64,000 nt of DNA, from positions 690,881,877-690,945,876 of the forward strand of contig CM068368.1 of NCBI GenBank assembly GCA_034769895.1. The letters are read 5' to 3'. Origin of the DNA: Magicicada septendecula (lineage: Eukaryota; Arthropoda; Insecta; Hemiptera; Cicadidae). The stretch's first letter is position 1. Each line of letters starts with the position of its first letter. The position numbers and the translations under genes are program-made. The notes below the pieces were generated by a model that saw only the letters and a program-made list of their open reading frames with translations, was not told where the DNA came from and did no database searches. Positions 61,775 through 64,000 of the stretch are shown here, in pieces.

Positions 61775-63175
61775 ATGTGGCGACCTGCAGGTATGTCCAG
61801 TGAAGAAGATGATGACGATGGTTACTTTGGATTTTCATCACATGAACCAGAGCCTCGGATAATTCAGAAATCTCCTGTAGTGACACGAGAAGACACATTT
61901 TTTACTTTACTGAAGAACGATAACATAAATGAAATGAAAATAATGATTGAAAATGGATTTAATGTGGAGACACCTTTAGAATCTGGGTGGTCAGCATTGT
62001 TACATAGCTGTTTTCTGGGGAAACCTGATGTTGTAAAATTTTTGTTAGAATCAGGTGCTGATCCAAACTTTAAGAAAGAATTCTACACACCATTAATGGC
62101 AGTCTGTTCATCAAGAGCAAATGAAGATGACCTAGCCAGATGTATGGAATATTTGTTAGAATACAAAGCGGACATAAATGAAACAGATAAATACAGGACT
62201 ACTGCTCTTATGTTTGCTGTCAAAGAAGAACACTTGGAACTGATGTCAAAATTAATTAAAGCAAAATGTAATATTGACAAACAAGACCGTGAAGGATGGA
62301 CTGCTCTGTTCCATGCCATTTTAAAAAACAATTTAGCAGCTGTGAAACTTTTAGTAGATGCAGGTTGTAAATTAAATCTACAAGACTTAAAAAACAGATC
62401 TGCTTACCAGTTGGCATCATATTTTGGGTACAAGGATATTGCTAACATTGTTTGTACAGATCAAGATGTAATACATGATTCTGAAGAAAATACAAATGGA
62501 TCAGAACTAACAATTTTGGATCCTGTTCAACGACTGATTCAACAACTTCCATGTACAAATGGGCAAAATGACATGTGTGGCTTTCCATCAGAAGTGATTT
62601 CTCTACTTTATGGAATGGGAATGGAAAGATATATCCAGCGTTTTATAGAACATAATGTCCAGTTAGGAGAATTTTTGATAATATCAGACAAACATTTAAA
62701 GGAAATTGGAGTTAGATTTTCAAGCCACAGGCAACATATTTTATTATGTATAAAGAAGTTTCATTTAAGACAGTGGAATCAGTCATCATTGGGTCTTAAA
62801 GATTTGAAGTTTCGAGTAGAATTAGAAGATGCAGACAGATTAGTGGCTATAATAACAAAGCATCTTCATGTATTAAAGACTACTGTTCATTACACACGAA
62901 AACATATGCCAGTAGAAACAAATCCTGAACTATTTGAGACTACAGAAAAAGCATTACACCAGTTGCGTCTTATTGTAAATGAATTAAACATAATAAATTC
63001 ATTTGCTAAACGTACTGAGAAAAATGATAAAATTATCCATGTTGATCTTATAAAACAAAAGGAACCACCCAGTCTATTTAATGAAATTGTGAAGATAGCT
63101 AGTATAGGTTTTATTGTTGGTATTGCATTATGGAAAAATAGAATGATTATAGGACCAAAGCTCAAGGCTTCTTGA
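61775..63175 (+). CDS. Gasz: Gasz / ASZ1 (ankyrin, SAM, membrane-anchored piRNA factor)
   Basis: A single 466-residue frame, close to the ~475 residues of vertebrate ASZ1. Residues 10-16 are acidic. About 37-225 contain ankyrin repeats (GWSALLHSCFLGKPDVVKFL, TALMFAVKEEHLELM, GWTALFHAILKNNLAAVKLL). About 265-335 fit a SAM domain (VISLLYGMGMERYIQRF). The C-terminus has a hydrophobic segment at about 439-455 (IASIGFIVGIALW) followed by basic residues, like the mitochondrial outer-membrane anchor of the family. Gasz scaffolds piRNA biogenesis at germline mitochondria and so helps silence transposons. The ATG at 61,775 has A at -3 and follows a splice acceptor; Met7 is a weaker alternative. It is intact, intronless in its coding part, and antisense to the formamidase exons. 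Confidence 0.93.
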   Translation: MWRPAGMSSEEDDDDGYFGFSSHEPEPRIIQKSPVVTREDTFFTLLKNDNINEMKIMIENGFNVETPLESGWSALLHSCFLGKPDVVKFLLESGADPNFKKEFYTPLMAVCSSRANEDDLARCMEYLLEYKADINETDKYRTTALMFAVKEEHLELMSKLIKAKCNIDKQDREGWTALFHAILKNNLAAVKLLVDAGCKLNLQDLKNRSAYQLASYFGYKDIANIVCTDQDVIHDSEENTNGSELTILDPVQRLIQQLPCTNGQNDMCGFPSEVISLLYGMGMERYIQRFIEHNVQLGEFLIISDKHLKEIGVRFSSHRQHILLCIKKFHLRQWNQSSLGLKDLKFRVELEDADRLVAIITKHLHVLKTTVHYTRKHMPVETNPELFETTEKALHQLRLIVNELNIINSFAKRTEKNDKIIHVDLIKQKEPPSLFNEIVKIASIGFIVGIALWKNRMIIGPKLKAS

Positions 63176-64000
63176 ATTTACTGTTATACACCAGTGTACA
63201 GTGATACAAAAGTAAGAATTCTTTGTGTATATATATTTGTTCTTTAATGATCAATATATTCTTTCACTCCTACATTATTATATTTTTGATCCAGTGATTG
63301 TGTATTATTTTATTTGAAACTAATGGTGACCAGTTTTGCTATATGCTTAAATAGTGAAAATAAGACTCATGTATTGGTTTACATTATACATATTTTTCCT
63401 CTGCACGTGCATGCGCGCAAGTGTGTGTATTGATATAACCGTATATCATCTTATTGCAAATCATTATTGTGTATCAGCATGATTTTATTCACACATGTAA
63501 TATTACTTATGGCTAGTAGTCAAGCTACCTGCAAATTATGTTTAAAACAAGTAATATAATTTTTCATTTTTATACAACCAATTTTTTTTTAATAAAGAAG
63601 TCTTTAAAAATCTTTCAGTTGAACGTTATTAAAAGTAGTAATAAAATGTATATGATTATATAAGACTGTGTAAATTTTACAAGTTTTCAAGAAGTTAAAA
63701 ATTCTAATTATATAATGCCATTTATATAACAAAGCATTTGCATAATATATAACATGCAAGTTGTAATAGTATAATTTTGTTAATCAAAATGATAAATTTA
63801 TTTATTATTACTTACCTATAATATAGTTATTACACACTATGTCTTATGGCCAGAATTAAAGTAAAAAGATAAGACAGATTTTTAAAAATGGATTCAAGAG
63901 TCCAACTCAGAGTTTTATTCTTAGTTTAACCTACATGATAATAAACACAGTTTTTTACTATTTGAATTGTGTTAAACTCAGAAATAAAGAGAAAATCAAA
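63176..64000 (+). other. Gasz 3' UTR and downstream sequence
   Basis: AT-rich, with AATAAA at 63,591-63,596 as the likely poly(A) signal and another near 63,981. No formamidase exon was recognised on the minus strand. Confidence 0.55.
63591..63596 (+). terminator. Candidate Gasz poly(A) signal
   Basis: AATAAA about 415 bp after the stop codon, following a T-run. Confidence 0.5.

Noticed and set aside
62083..63165. Minus-strand ORFs under Gasz
   Set aside because: They are antisense shadows; they do not match formamidase and lack splice sites.

Overview
The window looks like AT-rich, intron- and transposon-dominated nuclear DNA of an insect. The two recognisable host genes are a germline Gasz/ASZ1 gene and a kynurenine formamidase. 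The mobile elements are insect-typical: Ty3/gypsy with long LTRs, Tigger/pogo, PIF/Harbinger with a MADF partner gene, Helitrons, and a LINE with RNase H. The species cannot be fixed from the sequence. There is no prokaryotic or organellar signal.

Layout. (1) About 169-12,618 is a decayed Ty3/gypsy element (gypsy-1). It has lost its reverse transcriptase. Its 5' LTR is split at about 361 by a ~6 kb foldback-like mosaic (362-6,327) built as A-B-A'-B' and carrying two inverted copies of a Helitron. The uninterrupted LTR copy at about 12,328-12,618 shows the site before insertion. (2) 12,880-13,071 is a clean, unassigned host exon on the minus strand. (3) 13,509-34,431 is a nest. A Tigger-like DNA transposon was invaded by a minus-strand gypsy-like element (gypsy-3, 14,032-33,616). 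The left LTR of gypsy-3 was then invaded by a young plus-strand gag-bearing element (gypsy-2, 14,336-24,069), and its interior holds a solo LTR (27,171-29,699). (4) 35,964-45,207 is an unclassified element with inverted arms of about 1.2 kb. It is invaded by a Harbinger (38,193-43,878), which in turn is interrupted by a solo LTR (39,257-41,466). (5) 45-53 kb is mostly featureless, with a small MITE, a second Harbinger remnant and a LINE RNase H fragment. (6) 53,350-61,251 holds the last two coding exons of a minus-strand kynurenine formamidase. Their ~7.6 kb intron contains a Tigger element and a 3.8 kb solo LTR with a 460 bp palindromic element inside it. (7) 61,775-63,175 is the Gasz coding exon on the plus strand. 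It appears to lie antisense inside an upstream intron of the formamidase gene.

Functionally, Gasz belongs to the piRNA pathway, which silences transposons, and it sits next to a dense transposon graveyard. That is probably coincidence. The most useful results are the three directly readable insertion histories (two LTR copies that keep empty sites, and one transposon coding exon whose frame resumes across a solo LTR), the antisense nested gene pair, and the two elements with unusual architecture (the A-B-A'-B' mosaic and the long-arm element). I saw no convincing novel host system such as a defence island or an RNA gene cluster.
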